From Dermanyssus gallinae (taxonomy: Eukaryota > Arthropoda > Arachnida > Mesostigmata > Dermanyssidae): a stretch of 64,000 nt of DNA. Position 1 is the first letter of the stretch, and each line of letters opens with the position of its first letter. Below the pieces are notes generated by a model. It worked only from the letters and a program-made list of their open reading frames with translations, was not told where the DNA came from and did not search any database. The position numbers and the translations under genes were made by a program. Shown in pieces: positions 48,163-58,155 of the stretch. The stretch is from the NCBI GenBank assembly GCA_003439945.1, contig QVRM01003902.1, positions 194,001 to 258,000 of the forward strand, written 5' to 3'.

Positions 48163-48980
48163 TTACTGATCGCACCGGCCCTCCGTAGCCAGAGAGGGCG
48201 TCGACATGCGATTAACCTGCGCTTTCTCGGTTAAAACACACCTGATGGCGGTCGCGATTGTGCACCAATCACCCTGTGAAGTTGTCATTCTTGCGACCAG
48301 AGCAGGAAGACCAGATGGAGTCGACGAAGTGTAGCCGCAAAGATTCTGCAGAAGTCGGCGCTGGGCCTCCCAGGCGGGGCAGAACAGGACCGTGTGCTCG
48401 GGTGTGTCGTCCACCAATTGGCTGCAGTGGAAACATGTTGGGCTGACTGCCTTTCCAATTCGGTAAAGGTAGGAGCAAAACTCCCCGTGTCCCGTGAGCA
48501 CTTGCGTGATGTAGTAGTCCACTTCCCCTCCAGGGCGACCAATCCATGCGCTTATATCTGGGAGGAGAGCTTTTGTACATGCCCCAGGGCATCCGCTCTG
48601 AATGTTGTTCCACTCTTCTTGCCATCTATCTAGCGTTGCCTGTCGCTCAACGTCCATGCTTCGTGTCGGATCTTCCCAGAGTCGACGTCGTTCCTCGGCC
48701 TTAAAATCCCATGGAACGGTGCCAGCTAGCAACAGGGCCGCTTCCGTGCTCACCGTTCGGTATGCGCTGATAATGCGCAGAGCCGGGACCCGTTGCGCTT
48801 TTCGAAGCATGCGTCTCCGTGAGGCCGTTGCAAGCGTGGGTTTTGGCCAGACTGGGGCACCGTATAAGACAATATACTCCGCCACCGAAATAAGAAGACG
48901 GCGTGTAGACTGGCGCGGGCCGTAGGTGTTGGGCATTAGTCGACCGAGGTTGTTGGGCATTAGTCGACCGAGGTTGTTGG
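48163..48980 (-). pseudogene. R1-like ORF2, C-terminal domain
   Basis: It continues in a shifted frame: AANNLGRLMPN appears twice in part because of a 24-bp tandem duplication at about 48,923-48,970, which keeps frame. Then VEYIVLYGAPVW-like sequence, YYITQVLTGHGEFCSYLYRI and the zinc cluster CFHCSQLVDDTPEHTVLFC, ending ATEGRCDQ and TAA at 48,163-48,165. This is the best preserved example of the domain whose relics lie at 3,963, 4,776 and 17,596. Confidence 0.88.
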
Positions 48981-50396
48981 CCGCCTTAAGTGCTTTCCCG
49001 CATGCATGCTGTAAAAGAGAATGTCTCTTAAGGCTTTTTCTAAGACGACTCCGATGTATCGAACGGAGTTAGACACGTTGATGCCATGCCCCTCAAGCAC
49101 GATCTGCAAAGACCTGCAGCGCTTTCGTCCCAGAAGTATTGCTTCACTCTTAGTCGGCGTGAGGGTCAGTCCCGCTGATTTCATCCAAAATGCCACATCC
49201 TCGAGGACTTCGTTTGTATGCCGCTCTAGCTCATCGGCCGATCTTGCCTGAATAAGAACAAGCAGATCGTCCGCAAAAGCAAGAAGCTCGACTCCAGGTG
49301 GGAGGTGCTGTAGACGAAGTACTTCGTCGTATGTCACGTTCCAGAGCAATGGTCCGAGAATAGAACCTTGCGGCGCTCCAGCCGTCAAATTAAATTTAAG
49401 GCCTTGGCATGTAATAGTCCGTTCGTCTAGATAGTTGGAGATTACGCGGCAATGGTAAGGTGGTACCTTGCGTTTGTGGAGTGCCTCAAGAATGGTACTC
49501 CATGGCAGACTGTTAAACGCGTTTTTAACGTCTAGGAGGACTGCGAGCAGAAGCCCGCGAGCCCTGGGCGCCATCTGTTGCAGCAGCTCGGCATTTGATT
49601 GCACTTTGGTTATAGCTCCGAGAGCTGTGCGGCCGCGTCGAAATCCGTACTGAGATTTTAACAGAAGCCCATGCTCCTCTGCAAAATCACGAATGCGCTT
49701 TTCGAGGATGGCCTCGAAAGCCTTTGCCAGCGTGCCGAGTAGGCATATCGGCCTATACGATCCATTCCCTTTTGGGATAAAAATGACGCGGGCCGACTTC
49801 CAAGTGGCGGGAATGATTCCCTCCTGCAGAATTCGGCTGAATACCGCTGCAGTCTCCTCCGGGAGTTTTAGTAAGAGGGCCTTTGTGGCAGTGGCCGGGA
49901 CTCCGTCGGGTCCGGGGGCCTTCCCCACCTTAATCCGTGCTGCGGCGCTGATTATTTCAAGCCTGGTGACGGCCGGGACTTGATCTGTGGCGCCTCCCAG
50001 AAAGCGTGAGCGGTCGAACGTGGGGTGGCTGGGAAACAACGATGAGATAGTTGTCGCCCGCTCCTCGTCCAAAAGCGTATCTTTTTTTCGAAGACCCGGA
50101 ATTCCTTTGATAAACCGATAGGGGCGGCCCCACGGGTCACCATCAATTTCTCCTATTAGTGTCTTTAAAAACGAGGCCTTACATCTAGCAATCTCTTTCT
50201 TTAGGAGAGTGCGTGCCTCCTTGTACCTCTTTAGAAGATCGATTACTTTGCCCTCCGGTGCTTTTTGTTTGGCCCGAGTTAGCTGGCGCCAGGCGCCGAT
50301 GCATGCACGGCGGCGACCAGCAACGGCCTCGTTCCACCAGTACTTGGGACTAACTGGGCGTCTGCGGCGTGGGTGCTGGTACTGAGGCCTTTGCAC
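48960..50396 (-). pseudogene. R1-like ORF2, reverse transcriptase domain
   Basis: 478 codons are open without interruption. Motifs in order: KYWWNEAV, GKAPGPDGVP, ATWKSARVIFIPKGNGSYRP, ICLLGTLAKAFEAILE, SQYGFRRGR, LLDVKNAFNSLPW (catalytic Asp), AGAPQGSILGPLLWNVTYDE and FADDLLVL at about residue 372 (catalytic Asp pair). All core residues are present. The frame is lost at about 49,020 before the C-terminal domain. Confidence 0.9.
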
Positions 50397-51177
50397 TAGG
50401 CTCGCAGCCTCCAGTAGCTGCTGCAGTCCTTCTGCTGGGTCAAATTGTCCACTCTTTGGTGTAGTTCTTCTAGACTTTGTCGTTTCAGCACTGGCCGTGG
50501 CAGTAGAGCCGTGTCCGTTGAGGAAAAACTAGGGTTTAGAAGAATGTCAAACTCCAGACAGTGGTGGTCACTGAGCGTTGCCTCGTCACTTAGAACAGCC
50601 CACCTTGCTAGCCGGCCTGCTTGGCCACGGCGGCAAATTGTCATGTCAATCACGGAGCCTCTACCGACTCCGTGGTATGTTGGCGTGTCCCCTGTGTTGC
50701 ATACGACGAGGTCTTCAACGGCAAGCCAGTCTAAAAGGGCAGTCCCACGAGCCGTAGTTGTTGGGGATCCCCACGTTGTCGAGGCTGCATTAAAATCGCC
50801 TGTGATTACTATAAAAGAGGCGTCACATAGTCTAAGAGATGAAGAGAGAGTGTCAAGTAAGAGATTGTCTATAGATCTGTTGGGGCTAGAATAACAGGAA
50901 TAAAAGCGGCCTACTTCCTTGATTTCGATCCATGAAAATCTCGCTCCAGAGCCCGATGCTTGGGCGTGAAAGAGGCTATTTTCGTTGAGAATGATGCACG
51001 TCGAATGTTCTGGATCTGAAACCTACGCTGGGGCCTGTCGTTCTGCAAGCCGTTTGTTTGGTTCGCTATAAGAAGGCAGAGGTCCGTTTGTCTTCTGGTT
51101 GTTAAAACGTCTAGCATATCATGAATACTTTCGCTTCTATTGCAGTTTAGCTGGGCTACTCTAAGATGTCTGGTCAT
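50396..51177 (-). pseudogene. R1-like ORF2, endonuclease domain
   Basis: It starts MTRHLRVAQLNCNRSESIHD, the standard R1 opening. The catalytic QEP motif is replaced by LLIANQTNG, removing the acidic residue. After a frameshift near 51,010 it continues as SGARFSWIEI, then VITGDFNAASTTWGSP, GRGSVIDMTICRR and LSDHHCLEFDI, the remaining AP-endonuclease motifs. A second frameshift near 50,450 leads into the reverse transcriptase part. The nuclease must be inactive. Confidence 0.85.
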
Positions 51178-52744
51178 TTTGAGTTAAAAGATTTGGCAGC
51201 TCTCTCGTCAGTTGCGGGAGATCGGATGGCTCTCTTCCGCGCATTCCCGGACAAAAGTGTAAAACCGTCTGCGTCAGTGTTAGCACTAAGAGATTGGTCT
51301 GTCGATGGCCGTGTGCTCTGGTCCGGGACAGGGCTTGGCGTGTTCACCTGTGGTGCTTGTGGTGGTGTTCTGCTCGGCCGTTGGCGTCGGGCTTCCTCAA
51401 TCTTTTGACGGAAAGCGGGACAGGCGGCCGAGTTTGCTGCATGGCCTGGAGTGCCGCAGTTGTAGCAAGAGAGTGCAGCGCTGCACCCCTGAGCCGTATG
51501 TCCGAGACCGCCGCATTTATGGCAGCGCTTTTCAGTGAACAAATCAAAAGAGCAAGCGCGTGCGGTGTGGCCCACTCTTTGGCAGCGTTGGCATGTGGGG
51601 ACCGATATCCAGTCTGAGATTACGCAGGCCGACCAACCGATCTGGATTCGCTTGGCTTGCAAGGCCCTAGCGTGATCGGCTGCAGTGAGCCTCACTATTG
51701 CCGTCCATCGTCCGGTAGCACCTACTTTAGGCGCTTCGACCTAGATAGGTCCCGTCAGCGGGACTGACTGACGGAAGGCCGCTTCCAGATCGGCACCCGT
51801 GGTGCCTTCGACGAGATCACGGACAATTACTCGTTTTAGTGAGGAACGGTCCAACAAGAAGTCCGCTCCTCCGGCGTTCTTGAGGGCTTCAAGAAATGAG
51901 GTACTTCCCCCTTCTGTTCCCTCTGCGACTAAAAGCCGCACATCCCCACTGGGCAGTTGCTGAACCCGAGCAATTTTAACATTAAATTGCTCTGGGTTTA
52001 CGTTAGAGCCGAGGTTTTTTAGCGTGTCTGCATAAGAGCCGGACCCCGTTTTCTTAATAACGATTGACGTTGTAGAATTGGCAGCACGCTTTGGTACACC
52101 GACCAGGTGCTTGCTTCGAGCGGGCTTAATCGGACATGCTGCGATGTGAATATCGTGCTTCCGTGCAAGGCACTCAAGAAGCTTACGATAGCCCCGACTC
52201 TCACCCTGCTTAGATAGATAGCAAGGTATGGGGGTGGACTCGGCCGGTTTTAACTGGTTGCGCAGTAGGGAGGCCTTGCACGCGACCTGGTCGAGTAAGT
52301 CGTAGCAACGCTCCATGTCCAACTCCTTAGTGTACCGTAGAGCAATTAGCGCGCGCGTTCCCAGCTTCCCGTCATCGCCGGATTCTTGCACCTGGCGCGT
52401 GAACACTTTGCCCGCCGCAGGGGCGGCCTCCCCGGAGATACCTCGGAATTGGGAGGCCATATTCCTCCAGGTCACGCTGTCCGATGATTCGTCCTCGCTG
52501 GCTATTAGAATTCTAAGAGGGTGATCCCTTAGAATGCTTGCCTTGAGCACAGATACCCTTTCATACACCGGGTCCGGCCAAGCCTGGTTGATGAGACTCG
52601 AGATGTCCTTCGCATCTTGGTGCCCGCTAATAAGGCCGTTAATACGGTCTATGTCCCTTTGTGCTTTCTCTGGAACGATTTGAGTATGTCGGGTTGTCCG
52701 GCATCTCCTGCGGGCCTCCTTTACTGCGACTCGGAGCAGAGAGT
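51174..52744 (-). pseudogene. R1-like ORF1 (gag-like, CCHC zinc knuckles)
   Basis: A single frame runs from the satellite junction at 52,744 to TGA at 51,174-51,176, broken only by TAG at 51,741-51,743 (after SVPLTGPI). The C-terminal part has three zinc knuckles: CQRCQRVGHTARAC, CHKCGGLGHTAQGC and CYNCGTPGHAANSAAC, typical of R1-clade gag proteins that package element RNA. The N-terminus is missing. Its stop overlaps the ORF2 start as ATGA. Confidence 0.88.
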
Positions 52745-53160
52745 TCTAAGAAACGAGCTGGTTCTAAGAAACGAGCTGGTTCTAAGAAACGAACTGGTTC
52801 TAAGAAACAAACTGGTTCTAAGAAACGAACTGGTTCTAAGAAACGAGCTGGTTCAAAGAACGAGCTGGTTCAAAGAACAAGCTGGTTCTAAGAACGAGCT
52901 GATTGTAAGAACGAGCTGATTCTAAGAAACAAACTGGTTCTAAGAAACGAACTAGTTCTAAAAAACGAGCTGGTTCTAAGAAACGAACTGGTTATAAGAA
53001 CGAACTGGTTCTAAGAAACGAGCTGGTTCTAAAAACAAACTGGTTCTAAGAAACGAACTGATTCTAAGAAAAGAACTGGTTCTAAGAAACGAACTGGTTC
53101 TAAGAAACGAACTGGTTCTAAGAAACGAACTGGTTCTAAGAAACTAGCTAGTTCTAAGTT
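52745..53160 (+). repeat. 18-bp satellite domain, right part
   Basis: The array resumes directly after the R1-like element with the same unit and orientation, and decays into non-repeat sequence at about 53,160. Confidence 0.95.
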
Positions 53161-53940
53161 TTTGTAAGAAGGCCGACAATCAAGGGCGTCACCAACTTTA
53201 AAAGTATTCACAGCTCCACAGCTCCATCTCGCCTTCTGTTTGATTAGACGTGAGTGAATCTCGGAGTCTGATTCTGAACAATATGTAAACTAGTTGCCCT
53301 TGTTGGTCCATAGACGTGTAGGAATGGGTGATGGGTCACCTACTAGGCAGAGGAGCTGCTGTCCTGTATCGTTACGCAACGTGCCAAACCGCGTAGGTTA
53401 TTGTTGATACTGCTTACGGCTCTTTAAATATAGAAGTTTACTCTCGGAAGAATTGACCTTTTAGCGCCCCTGATAGATTTCGTTAGCGTGCCGGCGGAGC
53501 CGTCACAACCCAAAAGGAACTGAAAATGTTCTACTTGGCGGACTATCCCCGCGACGGACAGGATGATTCATACAGGTCAAGAAGAATATCTCAAAAAGCG
53601 TCGGAGGCTGAACCGACATAGCTGGTACAAAACACATTCAGCCAGAATGTTTTGCCCTACGTTTAACCAAGCCAATGCTAGCCGTGTCAGACGCCCGAAA
53701 AGGCAGATGTTTATTCAGTGAATTATTAAGTTCTTATCACTGCTTATTATGAAGCTGCAAAGGAATCATAGCAAAGTGCCGGCTGCCGCCATCCTAGATT
53801 TTTTCTGGAGCAGAGGTGAACAGAAATATACGACACATAGACGGTGTTTTTAACAGATGATGAACGGTAATGTTAGAAACGAATTTATTTACGCTCCATT
53901 AGAATGACACAATCTTCCAACTACAACGTAATATGTAGTA
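53161..53940. other. No recognisable gene
   Basis: Unique-looking sequence between the satellite and the jockey/CR1-like 3' end. No long frame, splice-supported exon or element terminus. Confidence 0.5.
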
Positions 53941-54342
53941 TGTAGAAATTTAGATTCAGATTTAGAACGTGGCTTATTTGCAAAACTGCATTACAATGCA
54001 TACGTTTTTGAAATATAATAACATTTTGTCAAATAAAGTGAATTTACACAGTCACATGGTCATATAGACAAGCTTGTACACAGTAAATAGGTGATCCAGC
54101 TCTTCAGTATGACACAGCATTCTAGCAAAGAAATACACTCAATACAACAGCATTACCGACTCTTGTATGTACTTACAACTCATAAATCAAATAACATCCC
54201 CACAGCTCTTCACTTCGCAACGCCTGCCATTACCCTCATCGGTCTGTTATACCAAGGCCAGAAGCAAGATCTTTCTTTAATTCCCGCATAAAAACACTCA
54301 CAGGGAAGAGAGGCCTTAAGCGGCCAGATAGCGCTCCAAATA

Positions 54343-54370
54343 TTAGGTAAGTCAAAAAGTTCGTCGGCTT
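54343..54370 (+). repeat. mariner left terminal inverted repeat
   Basis: 28 bp, identical to the reverse complement of 55,599-55,626. Confidence 0.97.
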
Positions 54371-54523
54371 TCTGGGACCACATTTTTGAAATTCCCGCGC
54401 TCTGCAGCAGGGCTGCCTGAGAGTGCGGCTGGGTGTTTACATTCAGGAGCAGACCCGTGGCGGCGCGACGGTATACCGGTTCTAACTTTACCGTTTCGTT
54501 TGCGGAATTGGCAGCTGTTTGCA

Positions 54524-55552
54524 ATGGAGGACAAAAATACGCATTTTCGACACATTATGTTGTTCTCCTACCGTGAAGGCATAAGTGCAGCGCAAACAAC
54601 CCGGAGGATATGTGCAGTCTACGGCGAAAACGCAGTACACAAATCCACAGTCGAAAAGCGATTCGCCCGTTTCAAAGCTGGAAACTTCAATCTCGAAGAT
54701 GAACCGAGGTCAGGACGACCCAATGTTGTGGAGACCGACGAAGTCATAAGCCTGGTTACTTCGAACCCAGGTTTGACCATGAAAAAAATTGAAGATGTAA
54801 CGGGAGTCTCCCACGGAACCGTTTGGAATCGCCTCCATGATGCAGGTTTCTCGTGCAAGCGGAATATTTGGCTACCACACGACCTCAATGATAGGCAGCT
54901 TGAAGGGCGAGTCGATACCTGTCACGCACTCCTCCGGAAGAACTCGAATGAGCCATTTCTGAGGAGATTGATAACCGGCGATGAAAAATGGATACTCTAC
55001 AGAAACGTAACACAGAAAAGAAGTTGGGTCCCCAGAGGTTCTCAGGCCGCAGCTATCCCTAAACCCAAAATTCATCAGAAGAAGGTTATGCTGTGCTGCT
55101 GGTGGGACTGTAAGGGCGTCGTGTATTTTGAGCTGCTTCCAATGGGTCAGACGATCAACTCCGTCGTCTACTGCAGACAACTCGAAGATTTGAAGGCTGC
55201 AGTAGCAACGAAGCGCCCGGAACTGTCAAACAGGTGGGGCGTCACTTTTCAACATGATAAGGCGACACCACACAAAAGTTTGGCCACCCGGCAAAAATTG
55301 GCGGAGTTTGACTGGGATGTGCTGCCGCACCCAGCTTATAGTCCCGACCTTGCACCATCTGATTATCACTTGTTCAGGTCTCTCCAGAACTCCCTTGATG
55401 GCACAACATTTGAATCTTTGGAGGCTATAAAAAATCACCTCACTCAGTATTTCGACGAGAAGGACAAGACGTTCTGGGAGAAAGGAATCATGGATCTACC
55501 GAGGCGATGGGCGAAGGTTATCGAACAAAACGGTCAATATATAATTGAATAA
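54524..55552 (+). CDS. mariner transposase, intact
   Basis: 342 codons from ATG at 54,524 (MEDKNTHFRHIMLFSYREGI) to TAA. The frame is open further upstream, but this start fits the family length of about 345 and the sequence before it is not mariner-like. The N-terminal half holds two helix-turn-helix regions (STVEKRFARFKAGNF, GVSHGTVWNRLHDAGF). Catalytic DD34D residues lie in LITGDEKWILY, TFQHDKATPH and YSPDLAPSDYHLF; the third motif with its second Asp is typical of mariner. WVPRG and the WWDCKGVVYFELLP block are also present. All expected key residues are in place. Confidence 0.96.
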   Translation: MEDKNTHFRHIMLFSYREGISAAQTTRRICAVYGENAVHKSTVEKRFARFKAGNFNLEDEPRSGRPNVVETDEVISLVTSNPGLTMKKIEDVTGVSHGTVWNRLHDAGFSCKRNIWLPHDLNDRQLEGRVDTCHALLRKNSNEPFLRRLITGDEKWILYRNVTQKRSWVPRGSQAAAIPKPKIHQKKVMLCCWWDCKGVVYFELLPMGQTINSVVYCRQLEDLKAAVATKRPELSNRWGVTFQHDKATPHKSLATRQKLAEFDWDVLPHPAYSPDLAPSDYHLFRSLQNSLDGTTFESLEAIKNHLTQYFDEKDKTFWEKGIMDLPRRWAKVIEQNGQYIIE

Positions 55553-55598
55553 AAATACTGTTGTCTGCATAAATAAGGCTCTTTAAAATCGGGTAAAA

Positions 55599-55626
55599 AA
55601 GCCGACGAACTTTTTGACTTACCTAA
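55599..55626 (-). repeat. mariner right terminal inverted repeat
   Basis: 28 bp, a perfect partner of the left repeat, followed by TA. Confidence 0.97.
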
Positions 55627-56420
55627 TATGCGTCAGCTGGCACAGTTGAGAACGGGGCCTGAGTTTCTTTCTGGTCCGCGGTACCATAAATACTGTCGCT
55701 CTACGTAACCGCTTTCTCTGTCTATGCACCAAAGGAAATACTATAACCGCTGGTAGCAAACCACGAGGAGTTTTGCAGGTAAGTGTGGCTACTTTAAGAC
55801 TATATTTTTTTGAGACTGGTAAAAGGTCATGGGCAGCGAACAGATCATTAACTGACCCGTAGCGCCGCCGGGAGAAGATGGCACAAAATGCACAATTTTG
55901 AGTCACTTGTACCCTTTGAAGAATGTCCCTGTACTCACCACCCCACAGCAGGATACCATAACAAAAATAGATGAAAACAGCGCTTTGTGGACAGTCAAAC
56001 GTTTCTCAATTGGAATCCCTATCTGAATTAGCCTCCGTATAGTTGCAACAACAGCATGGCATTTTGGCATTAGTTGATCTACGTGAGAATGCCAGGATAA
56101 GTTCTCATGTAATACCAAACTGAAACACCTTACCGTCTGAGAACGATATATCGTAGTGGCACCCGGTCGAAAACTTTCGGGCAATTAAAGCAGCCTTCCA
56201 GCGGGTCGAAACACTAAATATTGGTTTTGTTCGTGTTTACAACCAATGCATATTTATCGAAAACTTTACCAAGTTTTCCAAACAATTTATTTGAAGTGTT
56301 AATACCACTAGAAACGTTAGCGGGGTCGAGCCGAAATAAGATTGTCGTGTCGTCGGCAAGAATGATTGTCGTCCCCAGGTTATTGTGCTTTATTCTCATG
56401 TTCTCCCCAAGTTAACAAGC

Positions 56421-56465
56421 TGCCAAGTAAGACAACCACCTAAAGTGCTATTTTATGAGTATTAA

Positions 56466-56504
<39 letters not shown>

Positions 56505-57880
56505 CGTTATATTGCGAAACGCAGTTACGGCAAAGTTATCGTTATAGGAAGATTAATTTTGTACAAGTTATAATCGGATATTATTAGTGGGTTGGAAGTC
56601 CTATGTGGGAGTTTTTGCCATTCCACAGTAGTCTCCGCAAGACGCGGTTTTCGGTTCGCGTGCGGTATTGTCTCGGTACTACTGCACTAAACAGTGCCGC
56701 CAGAGAATTCGAATAAAATAACACCAGTAAGCGTATGGCGTCAATGGTCCTCTCCACGATAACTCGTCAGTAAACCTTTTTCTTTACATAGACCAGGAAC
56801 AAAAATGCGTAACGCACACCCGTTGGTCTGGGTCGTGTGGGACACACAAACCCACAAAAAACCTGGTGATCCCCTAACCTACATGTCCGGTCATTTTTTT
56901 TAACCTACACATCCGGTAAATTTTTATCTATCTATACGCTCATCTGTATACTAGTATACTGATGTATGTGTGTGAAAGATGTATACTGATATCGTGGCGT
57001 GCAGCAACAACAACACGATCCTTCGCCATTATCCTGACTATTCTATTACATTATGCGACTATGACTCACCATGACCACCACATGTGTGGTCGTCAGCAAG
57101 CTCTCGTCCTGCCGGCTCAGACGGGACAAAACAAGCATACGCACGTCATTCGTCAGAGTCGTTGACGTTGTTGTTGTCGTCGCCGTCGTCTTAAGCTTAT
57201 CGAGGGCAGTTTACCGCAAATCGAATTACCTGTAGCGGAGCAGTAAACATGACAGTGTCCTCCATCTCGGCGAAATTTGTTACTCCAGCCGCTGCTGTTG
57301 GCGGCGGGCCGAGCGGCACAAGGGCGTCGATAAGACGTCCTACGCATCCACTAAGAGTTGTAAAAGAGATAGAGAGTGAAAGAGTCCAAATCGGGGCCCT
57401 AACATGGCGCTATCGTGCATCGGACGAACGCTATCGTGTGACGTTCCGAAACAAACTTGCGATCGATGCAATGAACGAGCATCAACGGGACATGTCCTGT
57501 TGAAAGATCTATAGGTAGGTGGAATCAGTCAGTCAGTAAATTGTCGTCGCCATAGGCTGTCATCATTAGTAACGTCATCAACTTATTATTGTTGTCGTTG
57601 ATGTTGTTGTCATCAACCACAGCTAGCCGCCACCGCCGCCACCACCAGCCAACCACAACCAACGCTCGTCCAAATCAATTAAGTTTAACTTAATCGCAGA
57701 CTAATAGGCGCCCTCTCCCTGCCCACCGTACCCAACGGAGAGCTCTAAGATCTTGAGCGAAACTATCGGTCGAAACTGTCCGATCGGATCTGTTCAAAGC
57801 GAGATGTATCCGTGTGACAAATATACGATAGCATGAGCCTGCCTTTCCCCATCTTCCCTCCCTCTCTCTCTTCCCCCCAT
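56421..57880. other. No firm gene; (TA)n and triplet-rich tracts
   Basis: (TA)n at 56,470-56,501. At 56,583-56,612 TTAGTGGGTTGGAAGTCC resembles the R1-like 3' UTR tract. At 57,150-57,350 and 57,590-57,650 are GTT/GTC/GCC triplet runs. An 84-codon frame at 57,249-57,503 is less AT-rich but has no recognisable domain or clear splice sites. Confidence 0.4.
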
Positions 57881-57883
57881 CTT

Positions 57884-57942
57884 TCTCTCTCTCTCTCTCT
57901 GTAACTCTGCCAATTTTCTCTCACTCTTTATATCTATATAAG
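57884..57942 (+). promoter_or_regulatory. Core promoter: CT tract and TATA box
   Basis: A (CT)n tract at about 57,884-57,901 (GAGA-type on the other strand) is followed by TATATAAG at 57,935-57,942. A start site about 30 bp downstream, near 57,965-57,975, would leave a short 5' leader before the ATG at 58,113. Confidence 0.5.
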
Positions 57943-58112
57943 CATATATCGATACGCATCGAATCACCGCGGTGTATTAGCGTCGATGTCTGCTGGCCAA
58001 GTCTACGTGGTCAATCACTCTCGAGCTGTTCTGTCTGAAAGTGCAGTGCTGAAAGTCGTGTGTGTGTGAGTCTCGCACGAGTTTAGTTTCTGCGCTACAG
58101 CAGATCGGCAAG

Positions 58113-58155
58113 ATGAGGCCTATCGTGTGTGCGTGCGCCCTTTTACTATCAGCTG
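58113..58155 (+). CDS. Secreted protein exon 1 (signal peptide)
   Basis: 14 codons plus one base, ending at donor GCTG|GTAAGTGT. Hydrophobic core CACALLLSA. Confidence 0.6.

Larger units (their letters stand above)
48151..52744 (-). mobile_element. R1-like non-LTR retrotransposon inside the satellite (defective)
   Basis: ORF1 (gag-like, CCHC knuckles) and ORF2 (AP-type endonuclease, reverse transcriptase, C-terminal Cys/His cluster) lie in the usual order. At the 5' side the ORF1 frame is open right to the satellite junction with no start codon, so the 5' end is truncated. At the 3' side only 12 bp separate the ORF2 stop from satellite, so the family 3' UTR is missing. ORF1 has one in-frame stop and ORF2 at least three frameshifts. 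Both flanks are 18-bp satellite in the same orientation. Confidence 0.92.
54343..55626 (+). mobile_element. Complete mariner transposon
   Basis: Ends are perfect 28-bp inverted repeats starting TTAGGTAAGTCAAAAAGTTC, flanked by TA duplications at 54,341-54,342 and 55,627-55,628. Length 1,284 bp, normal for mariner. It carries an uninterrupted transposase and shows no internal damage, so it is probably a recent and potentially active copy. Confidence 0.97.
53945..56420 (-). mobile_element. jockey/CR1-like retrotransposon, 5'-truncated, hosting a mariner
   Basis: The minus strand reads LADDTTILF (catalytic ADD) and ALVVNTNKTN near 56,215-56,400; ENLSWHSHVDQL, VVATIRRLIQIGIPIEKRL and FSSIFVMVSCCGVV near 55,905-56,130; then QNCAFCAIFSRRRYGSVNDL and FMVPRTRKK to 55,627. 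The mariner at 54,343-55,626 interrupts it; the frame resumes beyond as SAIWPLKASLPCECFYAGIK and ends with TGA at about 54,210. The 3' end near 53,950 is AATAAGCCACGTTC followed by short repeats. Several frame breaks make it dead. Confidence 0.75.

Noticed and set aside
43983..48175. Long open frames with hexapeptide repeats such as NELVLR and FLEPVR
   Set aside because: They arise because the satellite unit is 18 bp and lacks stops in some frames; they occur on both strands and follow unit variants, so they are not genes.
36990..53160. Regularly spaced repeats resembling a CRISPR array
   Set aside because: Units are contiguous without unique spacers, and the context is eukaryotic; this is satellite DNA.
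57249..57503. 84-codon plus-strand frame
   Set aside because: No domain, no clear splice sites and only modest composition bias; not enough to call a gene.
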